DNA of 39,132 nucleotides, taken from positions 1 to 39,132 of the forward strand of contig BGKB01000298.1 in assembly GCA_003116975.1 (NCBI GenBank), given 5' to 3'. The DNA comes from Aurantiochytrium sp. KH105. Taxonomy: Eukaryota > Sar > Bigyra > Thraustochytrida > Thraustochytriidae. A program made the translations under genes and the position numbers. Below the pieces are notes generated by a model. It made no database searches, was not told the DNA's origin, and saw only the letters and a list, made by a program, of their open reading frames with translations. Shown in pieces: positions 8,061-17,999 of this stretch; position 1 is the stretch's first letter, and every line of letters begins with the position of its first letter.

Positions 8061-9446
8061 ATGAGCTCCGTCGACCAAGTGGATGATGGCCTCGTGGCCG
8101 CCGCTGCAGCCGCCAAGACGTACAAAGTCGAGCTGCCAGAGTGGCTGGGAGGGTCTGTAGTAGAAATTGACAGCCAGCTTGCGGATTTGTTGCTCCTTGG
8201 ACTGTTTACGTTTGTGCTCTTCTTCTTGACGGACCCCTTTCGCATCATTGAAAAGGTCGATGAGCGCCTTGTCCGGCTGTACAGGGCGCCCGAAAAGTCT
8301 GCCGTTCAGGGCCGCAAGGTGTTTTGCATCGTGAACCCTACGAGCGGCAACAAGAATGGGAAATGGCAGTACGCCAAGGTTGCCTTTCCTCTGCTTCGAA
8401 GTGCGGGGGCAACCGTTGACATGGTCATGACCAAGAGCACCGAACATGTAACTGAGCTCGGCGAAAGCATGGGCAAGGCGTACAAGGACGGTGACAAGGA
8501 TGCCTTTCCCGATGGAGGCGTTCTTGTCATGGGCGGAGACGGGACCTTTTTCGAGGTTATCAATGGTATTATCAGCGGTCTCACCGGCGGCTCGATGGAT
8601 CTGGACAAGGACGGCGCACGCAAGGCTCTTGAGACCTTGCGCATTGCACACATCCCAGTGGGAACCTCGAACGGCATTGCACGTACTACCGAATGCGCAA
8701 CTGCATACGAGGCCATTTCGCAGCTCATTGCTGGTGACGGCGACGGCAACAATACTAGTCATCTTGACCTGGCTGCTGTCGACCTCGAATTCGCTGAAGG
8801 CGGCAAGGAGCAAACGTCCATGAAGCGCCGCATTTACGACGTCATGTGCACGTCTGTCGGCTTTGTATGCGACTATAACGACCTTACTGAGTACCGCTGG
8901 CGCTTTCTCGGCAAGACGCTCAAGGAAACCTTGGCCCTCTTGACCCTGTTTGCTCTGCGCAGAGTGGTGAAAGCCCGTTTGCTCGTTCGCCCGTGCGAGC
9001 TCTCCAAGGAGCAGCGGCTTGAACTTGCCACCAAACATGGATACAATGACACTGCAGAGCTCTCCGAAGCAGCAGGCCACCCTGGTTGGCTCGAGATCCC
9101 TGGTCCATTCGTCTTGATCACCTGGACGACGCTCTCCTGGATTGCAAACGACTCGTGCTTTGCGCCCGAGACTGGCTTTGGCGACGGACAGGCTACCGTC
9201 GTGGCCATGAATGCCAACAACTCTCGCTGGCAAATGATGCGCGCTGCCATGGCCTTCGAAAAGGGCGATGCGGGCAAATTGCCCTTGGTCCAAATGTATC
9301 GCGTTCGCGAGATGAAAATTTTGCCATCAACTCCACTCCCGGTGGACACGACAGGCTCCATTGTCAAGAACGTGAAGAGCATTAATGTGAAAATCCTTCC
9401 CAAAGCCGTTCAATACCTTCGCAATCCTTCACTTCCGGTGACCTAA
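8061..9446 (+). CDS. Sphingosine kinase / diacylglycerol kinase-like lipid kinase
   Basis: 461 residues, complete. It carries the three nucleotide-binding blocks of the DAGK catalytic domain family: NPTSGN (92-97), GGDGTFFEVING (158-169, the glycine-rich ATP loop with the catalytic Asp) and IPVGTSNGIA (198-207). A single hydrophobic segment at 41-57 suggests a membrane anchor near the N-terminus. Spacing and length fit long-chain-base (sphingosine) kinases, which make sphingosine-1-phosphate. The usual IPGGSGNGLA is changed to IPVGTSNGIA, so ceramide or diacylglycerol as substrate cannot be excluded. The start at 8061 follows a short leader with a GGCTGACT repeat (7994-8022). The gene is divergent from DHODH, and the transposon now sits between them. 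Confidence 0.88.
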   Translation: MSSVDQVDDGLVAAAAAAKTYKVELPEWLGGSVVEIDSQLADLLLLGLFTFVLFFLTDPFRIIEKVDERLVRLYRAPEKSAVQGRKVFCIVNPTSGNKNGKWQYAKVAFPLLRSAGATVDMVMTKSTEHVTELGESMGKAYKDGDKDAFPDGGVLVMGGDGTFFEVINGIISGLTGGSMDLDKDGARKALETLRIAHIPVGTSNGIARTTECATAYEAISQLIAGDGDGNNTSHLDLAAVDLEFAEGGKEQTSMKRRIYDVMCTSVGFVCDYNDLTEYRWRFLGKTLKETLALLTLFALRRVVKARLLVRPCELSKEQRLELATKHGYNDTAELSEAAGHPGWLEIPGPFVLITWTTLSWIANDSCFAPETGFGDGQATVVAMNANNSRWQMMRAAMAFEKGDAGKLPLVQMYRVREMKILPSTPLPVDTTGSIVKNVKSINVKILPKAVQYLRNPSLPVT

Positions 9447-9782
9447 TACACTACCCAACGTAGCAGGAATCAGGCCAAGCTTGCCCTTGGGACCTGATCA
9501 GGGCTAGAGAGCAGTAGGCCTATGCAATTTTTGATTCGATTCTGGTTCTTAGATATTCCGTGTCATCTCTGATGACATGGCATGCTTGCGAAGAGGAGTT
9601 GGAGAGGAACAAGGACACCTTGTTGCAAATCGTTCCAAAAAGAGAAGAATATGTTGTGAGTTGAGTGACAGTCAGCCATACAAACAGGCAGACGTATACG
9701 GCTTGAATTATCTTATTGAACAAAAAAGAAGGCAGCAAAGAAGGTCGGAAGGAATGCGAGCTGCCGGGTCTAAACTTTGATT
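9447..9782. other. Spacer between two convergent genes
   Basis: 336 bp between the 3' ends of the lipid kinase (+) and the hydrolase (-). It holds one TAGGCCTA palindrome at 9515-9522. The short ORF 9577-9780 shows no protein-like composition. No poly(A) hexamer is clear. Confidence 0.6.
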
Positions 9783-11000
9783 CTATCGCTTCGCGCCATC
9801 GAAAAAGGCAGTCACATCGTCATCAAAGACCTCGTTGAGATAGACGTGATGAGTTCCAGGAATGACGCGAAGAGCGTTGCGAGGCGAGTTCATCTGCGAA
9901 AGCGCATGCTCCGCGGATCCAAGATCGCGCGCCATCCAGTCTCGGCTGCCAAAGACGACCATAACGTCCATGCCGGTGATTTTGGGCAAATCGTCGACGA
10001 GAGGGCGCTTTGCGTACGCCATGGGATGCATAATCGTGGAAAGTGCATGCTCGCCACTTGCCGGGGCAGCACTGATTTGGTACATGTAGTCGACGAGGAG
10101 ACCGTTGGTGGCCTCGTCGTTTTCGTCAAGACCTTTAAAGCCGAGCGTACGCGAGCCAAATCGATTCTGGAAGAATCCTTCCACGAGCCTTCGTCCGTAG
10201 AACCCAGAGCCACGAATGAGATGGTGCGGATTTGCGCCTTGCTCCCAGAGCCAAAGGATGGTTCGGAAAAAGAAAGAGCGGGGCTGAGCATTGATGTCCT
10301 CTGGACGCGCTGGCAGGCCAAAAGGACTGGCAAGTACCAGTTTGTCGATATGGTTTTTACCCCCTCGCAGAGCATAGTGCGCCGCAAGGTAGGCACCGAG
10401 ACTGTGACCAACAACGTCGAACTTTTCGATGCCGCGTTGTTCGCGCCAGCGCTCGAGAGGCTCAATGAACCAGTCGATCGCTTCGTTTTCGTTCTTGGCA
10501 ATCCATGGCGGGCGACCCGAGCCTGCGCAGCCGAGCCAATCGACAGCGATCACGGGGCGCCCTGTACGCTGGGCAATCCTTGCCATGTTGTTTGCAAACA
10601 GCAGGCTTCCTGCACCGTAGCCATGCAACATGACGATGGGCTTGTTGTTGTTCGTCGTTGTCGTCATGGCATTGGAGGTCGCCTTGCTGTCTACACGATG
10701 GCACTCAATGGAGTGCACCACCTCTGCTCCTCCTTCATCTTCGCCGACCACGGTACGCACGCGCTCAAAGGCTACCGGGACGCCGTCGACGTCGCGGGTG
10801 TGGCCTGCGATGCGCGCGAGGACTTCGTCCTGCACGTTGTCAAGGCGCTCCTGCGAGACGGAGCCGCCCATAATGCTGCCGCACCTCCTCCGGGGCGGCC
10901 GCAGGTCCACCGCCGCAGTCGCCGAGGCAAGCGCGCGCGTCTGCTGCTCCCGGGCAAGCAGCTGTCGCACGGGCCCGAGTCGTGCCAGCGCCGCGCGCAT
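9783..11000 (-). CDS. Alpha/beta hydrolase of the ABHD4/ABHD5 (CGI-58) type
   Basis: 405 residues from the ATG at 11000. The oxyanion-region motif LHGYGAG (125-131), nucleophile elbow GHSLGA (S200), acid D354 (FGSRDW) and His near 384-385 (GTHHVYLNE) give a full triad. Active members act on lysophospholipids and N-acylphosphatidylethanolamine. CGI-58 itself lacks the serine, so this one should be catalytic and is nearer ABHD4 in that respect. HX4E takes the place of the HX4D acyltransferase-like motif. Residues 1-40 are rich in Arg, Ala and Leu without acids and look like a mitochondrial presequence. An internal ATG at 10871 (MGGSVS, a possible N-myristoylation start) would give 362 residues. 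The frame is open further upstream to 11477, but that part reads as GC-rich low-complexity sequence. Confidence 0.85.
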   Translation of the reverse strand: MRAALARLGPVRQLLAREQQTRALASATAAVDLRPPRRRCGSIMGGSVSQERLDNVQDEVLARIAGHTRDVDGVPVAFERVRTVVGEDEGGAEVVHSIECHRVDSKATSNAMTTTTNNNKPIVMLHGYGAGSLLFANNMARIAQRTGRPVIAVDWLGCAGSGRPPWIAKNENEAIDWFIEPLERWREQRGIEKFDVVGHSLGAYLAAHYALRGGKNHIDKLVLASPFGLPARPEDINAQPRSFFFRTILWLWEQGANPHHLIRGSGFYGRRLVEGFFQNRFGSRTLGFKGLDENDEATNGLLVDYMYQISAAPASGEHALSTIMHPMAYAKRPLVDDLPKITGMDVMVVFGSRDWMARDLGSAEHALSQMNSPRNALRVIPGTHHVYLNEVFDDDVTAFFDGAKR

Positions 11001-11722
11001 GAAGGGAATCAGTTGTGCCCCTCGCGCTCCGAGTCCGAGTCCGAGTCGCTCGCTCCTGTTCTCGTTCTTTTCGGCGAGGGTCCGTCTCAATCTCTGTCTG
11101 CTGTCTGTCTCTCTGTCTCCTCGTCCCAGGCAGCGAAGAAAGCGCGCGGGAATGCGTCGCGGAGATCGCGGTTTGCTGCTGCTGCTGCTGCTGCTGCCGG
11201 CTGCGCACAAGCGCGTCGCGAAATGCGCGACCAGCCAGCCGCAGCTGCGCGCGGATCGACAGAAAGCCGCCAGAGCCGAACGAGGGAACGAGGAAACCCG
11301 GCAGGGGCTCGGCCGGGAACAGCGAAGGTTCGCCGCGGACCGCGGAGTTGATTGATTGTTGGTCCACTGAGCGAGCCGGGGGCTCGGTCGAGTCTGCGAC
11401 CTACGAACTGCCAGCTGCAGCTGGCTGCTCTGAAGCTGGCTGCGGCTGGTTGTTGGCCGCGACGCAGATGCACGCACGCCCGAGACTACTTCTTCTTTCT
11501 TTCAATCTTTTACAGGAGCTGTACGTACGCACCCTCGCATTGGACGTTGAGCTTGGTCTTTTCGAAGTGGGGTACGTAGCGTGGGCCTCGCTTCGTACGT
11601 TTATTCTTTTTTTTTTCTTTTTTTTAAAAAAAAAAAAAAACGAAGCGGGAGACGAAGGGTTTTGGGATTCATTCATTCGATCAATCATTCAAAGGTTATA
11701 AAGGGGAGATGGAGGTTCTAAC
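11001..11722. other. Spacer with a CTG run, a T/A-tract inverted repeat and a poly(A) candidate
   Basis: Contains a run of CTG/GCT triplets near 11174-11200, tetra-pyrimidine stretches around 11090-11120, and a T-rich tract (11606-11625) running directly into fifteen A (11626-11640), which can fold or exclude nucleosomes. Minus-strand AATAAA at 11600-11605 lies about 120 bp past the stop of the arginyl-tRNA synthetase gene and is its likely poly(A) signal. The promoter of the hydrolase gene must also lie here. Confidence 0.5.
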
Positions 11723-14585
11723 TTAGATGCGCTCGAGGAGATCAAGACCGAGGATGGTCATGGACGTCTTGAGGGCGACGCGCACGGAGCGAATGAGAAT
11801 GAGCCAGTTGACACCGTGCTCGTCGGCGAGCTTCTTCTCAGACTTGATGATCAGCTGGTGGGTGTTGTAGAACTTGCTGGCGGCGCGGCAGACCTCGTAG
11901 ACGTACTTGCACAGGTGGTGAGGCTGCAGCTTGCTGACGGACTCATCGAAGCGGTCGCCAAAGCGGAGAATAGCGAGCGCGAGGTCCCACTCTTGCGAGC
12001 GCATGCGCTCGACACAGAAAGTGGCCTTGCCCTCCTCGATGATGGCATCGACGTCCTTGCCAATGACATCCTTGACGGTGCGCTCGATGCTGCACATGCG
12101 CGCGTACGTGTACATGAGATAGACGGCGGTGTCACCGTCGCTCTGGAGCATGAGGTCATAATTGAACACATAGTCCTTGATGCGCGCATTCTTGAGATCA
12201 AAGTACTTGACAGCAGAGTAGCCGAGCTTGTTGGCGGCGTCCGGGGCCTCTTCTTTGGTGAGAAGGCACGTCTTGGCCTCGATGCGCTCCTCAAGGTCCT
12301 TGGCCATGCGGTCACGCGCCTCGTCGAGAAGATCAACAAGACGCACGGTGCCGCCCTCGCGCGTGCGGAAGCGCTGCCTGTCGGCGCCCTGCACGACGCC
12401 AAAGGCAACGTGATCGCATTGCACGCTGTCGTCAATGTAGCCAGCGCGAAGCGCGGCCTCAAAAACGGCAAAAAAGTGACGCTGCTGACCAGCGTCAGTC
12501 ACATACACGAGCCAGTCACATCCGAGCTCCTGCGCGCGGTATTTGATGGCGGCCATGTCGGTTGTGTCGTAGCCATAGCCACCATCACGCTTGACCACAA
12601 AGAGTGGCACACTGTTGGCCTCGGTGCGAATCACCCTGGCACCATCATCGTTCTCGAGTAAGCCCAGCTTGTTAAGCTCCTCGACAATACCGGGGATGCG
12701 CGAGTTGTAGAACGACTCGCCGGTCACGCCGTCCGGGAACGAAACGTTCAGACGATCGTAAATCTGGTTCAGCATGGACTCGCTGATCGACAGATACAGT
12801 TTCCAGCCTGCCACGGCTTGCGGGTCGCCGGCCTGCAGCTTGACCACCTCGAGCCGGGATTCCTCCTTGAACTCTTCTGACTCATCGAAGGCCTTTTTGG
12901 CGGCCTTGTAGAATGCCTGTGCTCATTGCATCGTCCACGCGCTGTCAGTTTCGTGTGTCCTTCCAAAATAACTTTCCATCGCCACCTCAACTTTCTCATT
13001 CTCTTCTCTTTTCCCCTGCCTCCATTTCTCTCTCTCTCTCTCTCTCTCTCTCTTGTACATTGTTTCTGCCATTTGATGAAAAGCAAAAAGCAAAAGCAAA
13101 AGAATAGGTTGTCAGCAACCGAAAGACCACCCCGTCCACCATCATAAAAAGGTCGGGGCGGTGAGTTATGGTGCGATACTTGCTCTTGCACCCGGAAGTC
13201 ACGCAGCCGCAACGCTCGCAAAAGAAGCTCTATCGCAGCTGAAAACAAGAGAATCCAGAACAAGCCTGAGCTCTCTTGCGCGACCCGAATGCTTTTCTTT
13301 CCCCCATCCCTTTCTCTCTTTCACCTCTTTTTTTCGCCCCGAGGCCCCTCGAAAAGGACTTTTGCCAGGTCTCTACAAACCTCTCTCTCCTCATACTTAC
13401 ATTCAAATCCGAGATGGACGGTTTTTCCTCAAGATAGTTCGGGTTGTTGTGACGCATGTACGTGAGCAGCATGCCAAATTGCGTACCCCAGTCGCCAACG
13501 TGGTTGATGCGCTTGACCTCGTGACCCTGAAAGGTCAGCATCCGGCAAAGCACCTCACCAATGACAGTGGAGCGCAAGTGGCCAACGTGCATCTCCTTGG
13601 CCACGTTAGGAGACGAAAAGTCGAGCGCAACCTTTTTCAAGGAGAGCGCACGAGGCGGAGAGAGCTCTCCCTGCTCGACAATTTTGCGCAGACGCTCCGC
13701 AACGAGCTTTTCATTCAGGAACAAGTTGATGAAACCCTTGCCTGAAACTTCGGCACGCTCGATAATGTCCGGATACACGCGGGGCTCATCCCGAAGATGC
13801 TGCGCGAGGGCCTCGGCAGCATCCTTGGGCTCTTTCCAGTCGGCACGGCGCGCGCGCTTGAAGAGGGCCATGGCGCTGTTAAGCTGAAAGTCAGGCTTCG
13901 GGCCATCATTCTTGGAAAATCCCTCTTGCACGTTGGAATCCATGCCAGGGAGCTCCTTGGCGACAGCCAAATCGCACGCCTCCTTGACCACCTTCCAGAG
14001 ATCGCTCTGCGGGTCCTGGGCGTTATCGAGGTAAGAAAAGAGCGCAATCTTGAACTCGTCTTCGGACGATTTCAAGCACGAATCAAATTCCGGGTGCTTC
14101 ATTGTGAGCTTTTCAAGCCACGAGGACGCAAGCGGGCCCAGTGGCAAACCGCGCTCCTTGGCAAACCGCAGAGAGCAGCCAATGCAGACGTCCGCAAGGC
14201 TCAGGGTCTCAGAGGCGAGGTAAGGGCCCGTCAGCTTGGCGAGGCGGTCCTCAAGGCTGGTGTCGAGTGCGTCTGCGGAAGCAGCAGAGGCGCCCAGCAC
14301 GATCTCGTCAAACTCTGCAAGCTCGTTCATGGTGATGCTCGTGTTGTCGATCTTGGGCATGCCGGCGGCCAAAAGATACCTGCAGATGGCATGCTCGCCG
14401 AGGAGCGGAGCCTTGCCCTTCTCCAGCGCAAGCACGGGAAGTCTACCGGGGCTTGGCACGACCGTCTTTGCCGCGTTGACAATCTCGAGCGTCGCGCCCG
14501 ACAGCGCCGCGGCCACCTTGCACTTGTACGCGGCCAGACGCGCGGCCGCGCCGGGGCCCGAGATCAGTTTCATCGGTGTCGCCAT
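11723..14585 (-). CDS. RARS: Arginyl-tRNA synthetase, cytosolic, with GST-like N-terminal domain; two exons
   Basis: Exon 1 is 14585-13401 (395 codons) and exon 2 is 12916-11723 (397 codons plus stop), giving 792 residues. The join ...SDLN|AFYKAAKKAFDE restores the conserved stretch after the Rossmann fold. The class I signature is HVGH at 333-336. The loop RTREGGTVRLVDLLDEA stands where other enzymes have KMSKS, as is normal for eukaryotic ArgRS. The anticodon-binding domain fills the C-terminal third and ends in a hydrophobic helix. It charges tRNA-Arg. Residues 1 to about 170 look like a glutathione-S-transferase-like fold (SPGRLPVLALE, a GEHAICRYL region, TGPYLASETLSLADVCIGCSL), a protein-docking module found in other synthetases. 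Human ArgRS has a leucine-rich coiled coil here instead. Divergent from CFAP52. Confidence 0.93.
12917..13400 (-). other. Spliceosomal intron of the arginyl-tRNA synthetase gene
   Basis: 484 bp with a GTAAGT donor (13400-13395), a CTGAC branch motif (12948-12944) whose A lies 28 nt before the end, and a CACAG acceptor. Phase 0. It includes a CT dinucleotide run (about 13029-13052). It is the best reference intron in the window for judging other splice sites. Confidence 0.9.
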
Positions 14586-15249
14586 GGTTCCAAGGTCTGG
14601 TTCTCTATGCGGGCAAAACTCGCCGCGCCTTTCGCGAGCCTCTCGCGCGAGCGTTCACTCGCGCCTCTGCGTGGTCGCCGCCGTCGGCGCTGCTATCGAG
14701 CGTCTTCTCGCGCGCAAAGGCGGCCGGCCCCCGCGCCAAGCAAGGCCGTTTGAGGATTGGTCTCCGAGGAGAGGTCCTTCAGAGCCAGAGAATCTTTTAG
14801 AGGGCTATCGTGCGCGGTCGCGTCGCTCCGCTTCTTAGGCCTCTTTTTATTCGAAAACATGATTTTGTTTCTTTTCGGCTTACTTGGAGGAAGGCATAGA
14901 GGGGCTGGGACAGGTTTGATCATGCGGCTTCGCGTACGCAAATACGTGACGGCTTGTAAAATGCGCATACTAGCGAGCGAGGAACTAGCTCATTTCCCCC
15001 TGCCCTCGATGGTCCCAGCACGGACTTCTCGACCTGACTTGCATCGTGGCCGTGTGTATGAGAGCACGTGACACTGGCATAAATGAACGTCAACGGTAAA
15101 ATGTCTTGCGTAAATGTCGGCCTCTTTTTTTTTAGTGTGCGACGGCCTGGCGAGAAAGGGAGGCGAAGCCAAGCAGAGCGGAGCGGAGTGCCTGAGAAAC
15201 AAAGACGATCGCGACCGCAAGGAGCGGGTGCGACGGCCCAGAACGGACG
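14586..15249. other. Divergent promoter region between the ArgRS and CFAP52 genes
   Basis: 664 bp separate two start codons facing apart. The part next to ArgRS is GC-rich and the middle (14840-15130) is AT-richer. I see no clear TATA box and no convincing ORF. It must hold both promoters. Confidence 0.6.
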
Positions 15250-17274
15250 ATGTACTCCTTTGAGCTTGAACACGCGATAGGGTACTCGTGCACCGAGCAA
15301 CCGAGCTTGCACATTCACCCGCGGACCAATGAGTTCGTCTATGCGTCCGGAAGCTCGGTCGTGTCGCGCGACTTTGACGATCCGCACCAACAGAGTTTTC
15401 TGCGCGGTCACGACGCTTCGCTCGCGTGTCTAGCGCTTTCAAGACGTGGCACCTTTGTAGCATCCGGCGACGTGAGCTCTGCCTCAGACATTGTAGTTTG
15501 GGACTTTGCGGAGCGGCGACCCTTGTGGAGATTTTCAGAACACGATGGCGGCGTTCGAATCTTGAGTTTTTCGCACGACGAGCGGCTGTTGCTTTCCATC
15601 GGCCGCGAGGACCGACGAATGGCTATCTGGGACCTTAAGACCGGTATGCTCGTTGCCAGCACAGATTTGCCCAAGGGCATTGGTCGCGTTGACTGCGCCA
15701 ATTGGGGAGGTTTTGCCAAAGATGTGAAGCGTCGCGACACGGGCAATTACCAGTTTGCCACGGCGGGCGACGTTCTCACCCTTTGGGCGCTTGACCCTTT
15801 TGCGGGCGAGCTCGTTCTTCAAGTTGCAGACTCGCGACGCAATATTCGACAGCACTTGTGCGTTGCCTTTGCGCACGTCCCAGACAGCTGCGGGCGCGAA
15901 GGCTACGAAGACGAGTGGCTGCTCACAGGAACTGCAAGCGGGGACTTTATGGCCTTTCTCGTCAAGCCAAACAAAACGTCTAAATTTGCTGCCGCGACGG
16001 CAACTTTTGCAGTGTCCACGTCGGCGTGTGGCGGCGGTGTCGTCTCGCTCGTCACAGACCCGGTTGACGAAACCAACGTGCTCATCGGCGGTGGCGACGG
16101 CACGGTGGCTCGTTTCGTATACCAGGTGTCTAATAGCACATGGGTCGACGAAGAGGGTGCCTCGCTGCGCGGTGCGGTGCACGGACTCGCCTACAGCGCC
16201 ACGGGTACCGAAATGCTGGCTGGATCAACGATGGGTGATGTGGTTCGCGCACGACGCGGAGCGCTGAGCAAGCCCGTGCGCGTATGCTGGAACCACTGCA
16301 GCGCCATCACGTCGCTGTCCTTTGCTCCTGGGTCAAACGATGAGTTTGCCACCGCCTCCTCGGACGGATCGATTCGTGTATGGCACACCGAGGACTACTC
16401 TGTGTCGATGGAAACGACCAAGTCTGGGACGCAGCACAAGCAGCAGCTGAAGCAGATTCAGCAGATCCAGACGCAGCAAGTCCCGAACGCTCCCGCGGAC
16501 TACGCAACGTGCTTGCACTTTACCATTGATGCTATCCTTTCTGGATGGACGGATGGCTGCGTGCGTTCGCACCATGCTCAGACCGGGGAGCTTCTCTGGT
16601 GTATTAAGGATGCACATGCCGGTGGCGTGACGGCTCTTCGACTTTCGAACAACATGCGATATGTAGTGACGGGAGGCGAGAATGGCGAGGTCAGGGTGTG
16701 GGAGATGCGCATGCGGCAGCTCGTTTCGCACCTCAAGGAGCACACGCGGGCCGTGACGCGAATCGTTCTCTTTGATGATGACGTGCACGCAATTTCCTGC
16801 AGCCGAGACAAGTCATTTCTTTGCTGGGATTTGCGCGAAGACAAGCGCATTAGCGCGCACACGCAACGCATGGGTGGCATTAATGACATTTCCATGAATC
16901 ACGACCAAACAGTGGTGATCACCATGGGACAAGAACGAACAATTTCCTTTTGGGATCTGCGCGAGTCAAGTCCGATTGCTACCATTGCCACACAACAGCA
17001 GGGCATGCACGAGGACGAGGCCACCTGCATCGCAATATCGCATGGTGGCGACCTCTTTGCTACGGGCGGCATGGACAAGGTGGTCAAGCTGTGGGCTATG
17101 GTTGCCGGAGCTCCGGTGTTGTTGCAAACACATGTCGGGCACACCGGCGAGGTTTCTGCCATTTCCTTTACGCAGGACGACCGACAGCTTGTCAGCGTTG
17201 GTCTCGATGGCGCCATTTTCATTTGGAACGTTTTCCGCGATGACGCCGGCGCTGGGCCCGAGTCTAAAAAGTAA
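15250..17274 (+). CDS. CFAP52: Cilia- and flagella-associated protein 52 (WDR16), WD40 repeat protein
   Basis: 674 residues, complete and without introns. The N-terminus (ELEHAIGY...LHIHP), the LRGHDASLACLALSRRGTFVASG block and the late repeats (GGENGEVRVWEMRMRQL, LKEHTRAVTRI, HTGEVSAISFTQDDRQLVSVGLDGAIFIWNV) follow the CFAP52 order of two seven-bladed propellers. CFAP52 is an inner junction/doublet microtubule protein of motile cilia. A glutamine-rich insert near 395-410 (KQQLKQIQQIQTQQ) is not typical. Its presence says the organism makes a motile flagellum, which fits zoospores. A degenerate 27-bp repeat starts 9 bp past the stop codon. Confidence 0.92.
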   Translation: MYSFELEHAIGYSCTEQPSLHIHPRTNEFVYASGSSVVSRDFDDPHQQSFLRGHDASLACLALSRRGTFVASGDVSSASDIVVWDFAERRPLWRFSEHDGGVRILSFSHDERLLLSIGREDRRMAIWDLKTGMLVASTDLPKGIGRVDCANWGGFAKDVKRRDTGNYQFATAGDVLTLWALDPFAGELVLQVADSRRNIRQHLCVAFAHVPDSCGREGYEDEWLLTGTASGDFMAFLVKPNKTSKFAAATATFAVSTSACGGGVVSLVTDPVDETNVLIGGGDGTVARFVYQVSNSTWVDEEGASLRGAVHGLAYSATGTEMLAGSTMGDVVRARRGALSKPVRVCWNHCSAITSLSFAPGSNDEFATASSDGSIRVWHTEDYSVSMETTKSGTQHKQQLKQIQQIQTQQVPNAPADYATCLHFTIDAILSGWTDGCVRSHHAQTGELLWCIKDAHAGGVTALRLSNNMRYVVTGGENGEVRVWEMRMRQLVSHLKEHTRAVTRIVLFDDDVHAISCSRDKSFLCWDLREDKRISAHTQRMGGINDISMNHDQTVVITMGQERTISFWDLRESSPIATIATQQQGMHEDEATCIAISHGGDLFATGGMDKVVKLWAMVAGAPVLLQTHVGHTGEVSAISFTQDDRQLVSVGLDGAIFIWNVFRDDAGAGPESKK

Positions 17275-17283
17275 TCTACAAGT

Positions 17284-17420
17284 GATGTCTGTGGGCCGCG
17301 ACCCTAGAGCAATGTCTGTGGGCTAAGTCCCAGAAACAATGTCTGAGGGTCGAGTCCCAAAAGTAATGTATTTGGCCGAGTCCAAAAATTAATCTTCGTA
17401 ACCGAGTCCAAAAATTAATG
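17284..17420 (+). repeat. 26-27-bp degenerate tandem repeat just after the CFAP52 stop
   Basis: Units start ATGTCT or a variant at 17285, 17312, 17339, 17366, 17392 and 17418 (spacing 27, 27, 27, 26, 26). The core looks like ATGTCTGTGGGCCGAGTCCCAAAA. The repeat probably lies in the 3' UTR. The rest of 17421-17792 has no ORF I trust and should contain the TGS1 promoter. Confidence 0.8.
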
Positions 17421-17792
17421 TGCGAGCCCGCCCTTTTCTCCGTTCTTCGCGTCAAGCAAATTTTGTTGTTGCGTATTCTTCTGAGCACAGTGCTCTCGAG
17501 ATGAATATCCTCTATTTTCGTGAGATGTCTTGTCCTTACTCATCCTGTCCTTATCCATATTCGCGTTCGTTTTTGCGTTCTACACCTTGCGTTCTGTCAC
17601 ACCCCCACGGTAGCTTCTCTGCGCAGTTCACGAGGAGCGAAGTCTCGACCTACCCGTACTTCCTAGCCAGCGATACCGAGCTATTCTATACGATTGTGTC
17701 AACTTGCCACCAAGCGGGAAAAAGCCAAGCAGGCTATCCATATCCTCTACTGCGTCTGCCGGCGAACAGAGCAGCACTGGCCGCGCGCGAGG

Positions 17793-17951
17793 ATGCAGCG
17801 CGGCGCGACGTCGGGGCCACCGCGGCCGCCGCCAGGCTTCGGCCCGCCCACGACGGCGTCCGCGTCGGCCGGGGCACCGGGCATCGGGAGCCAGGCGGCG
17901 GCCGCGGCAGCAGCAGGAACAACAGCGACTTCTTCTACGACAGTGCCTGCG

Positions 17952-17999
<48 letters not shown>

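Noticed and set aside
7866..9293. Long minus-strand ORF of 475 codons opposite the lipid kinase gene
   Set aside because: Antisense shadow of a gene with clear kinase motifs; its own text has no motif.
9777..11351. Plus-strand ORF of 524 codons opposite the hydrolase gene
   Set aside because: Antisense shadow; the catalytic motifs are on the minus strand.
11001..11477. N-terminal extension of the hydrolase up to the ATG at 11477
   Set aside because: The extra 159 residues are Ser/Arg low-complexity text from GC-rich and CTG-repeat DNA; the ATG at 11000 gives a family-like length.
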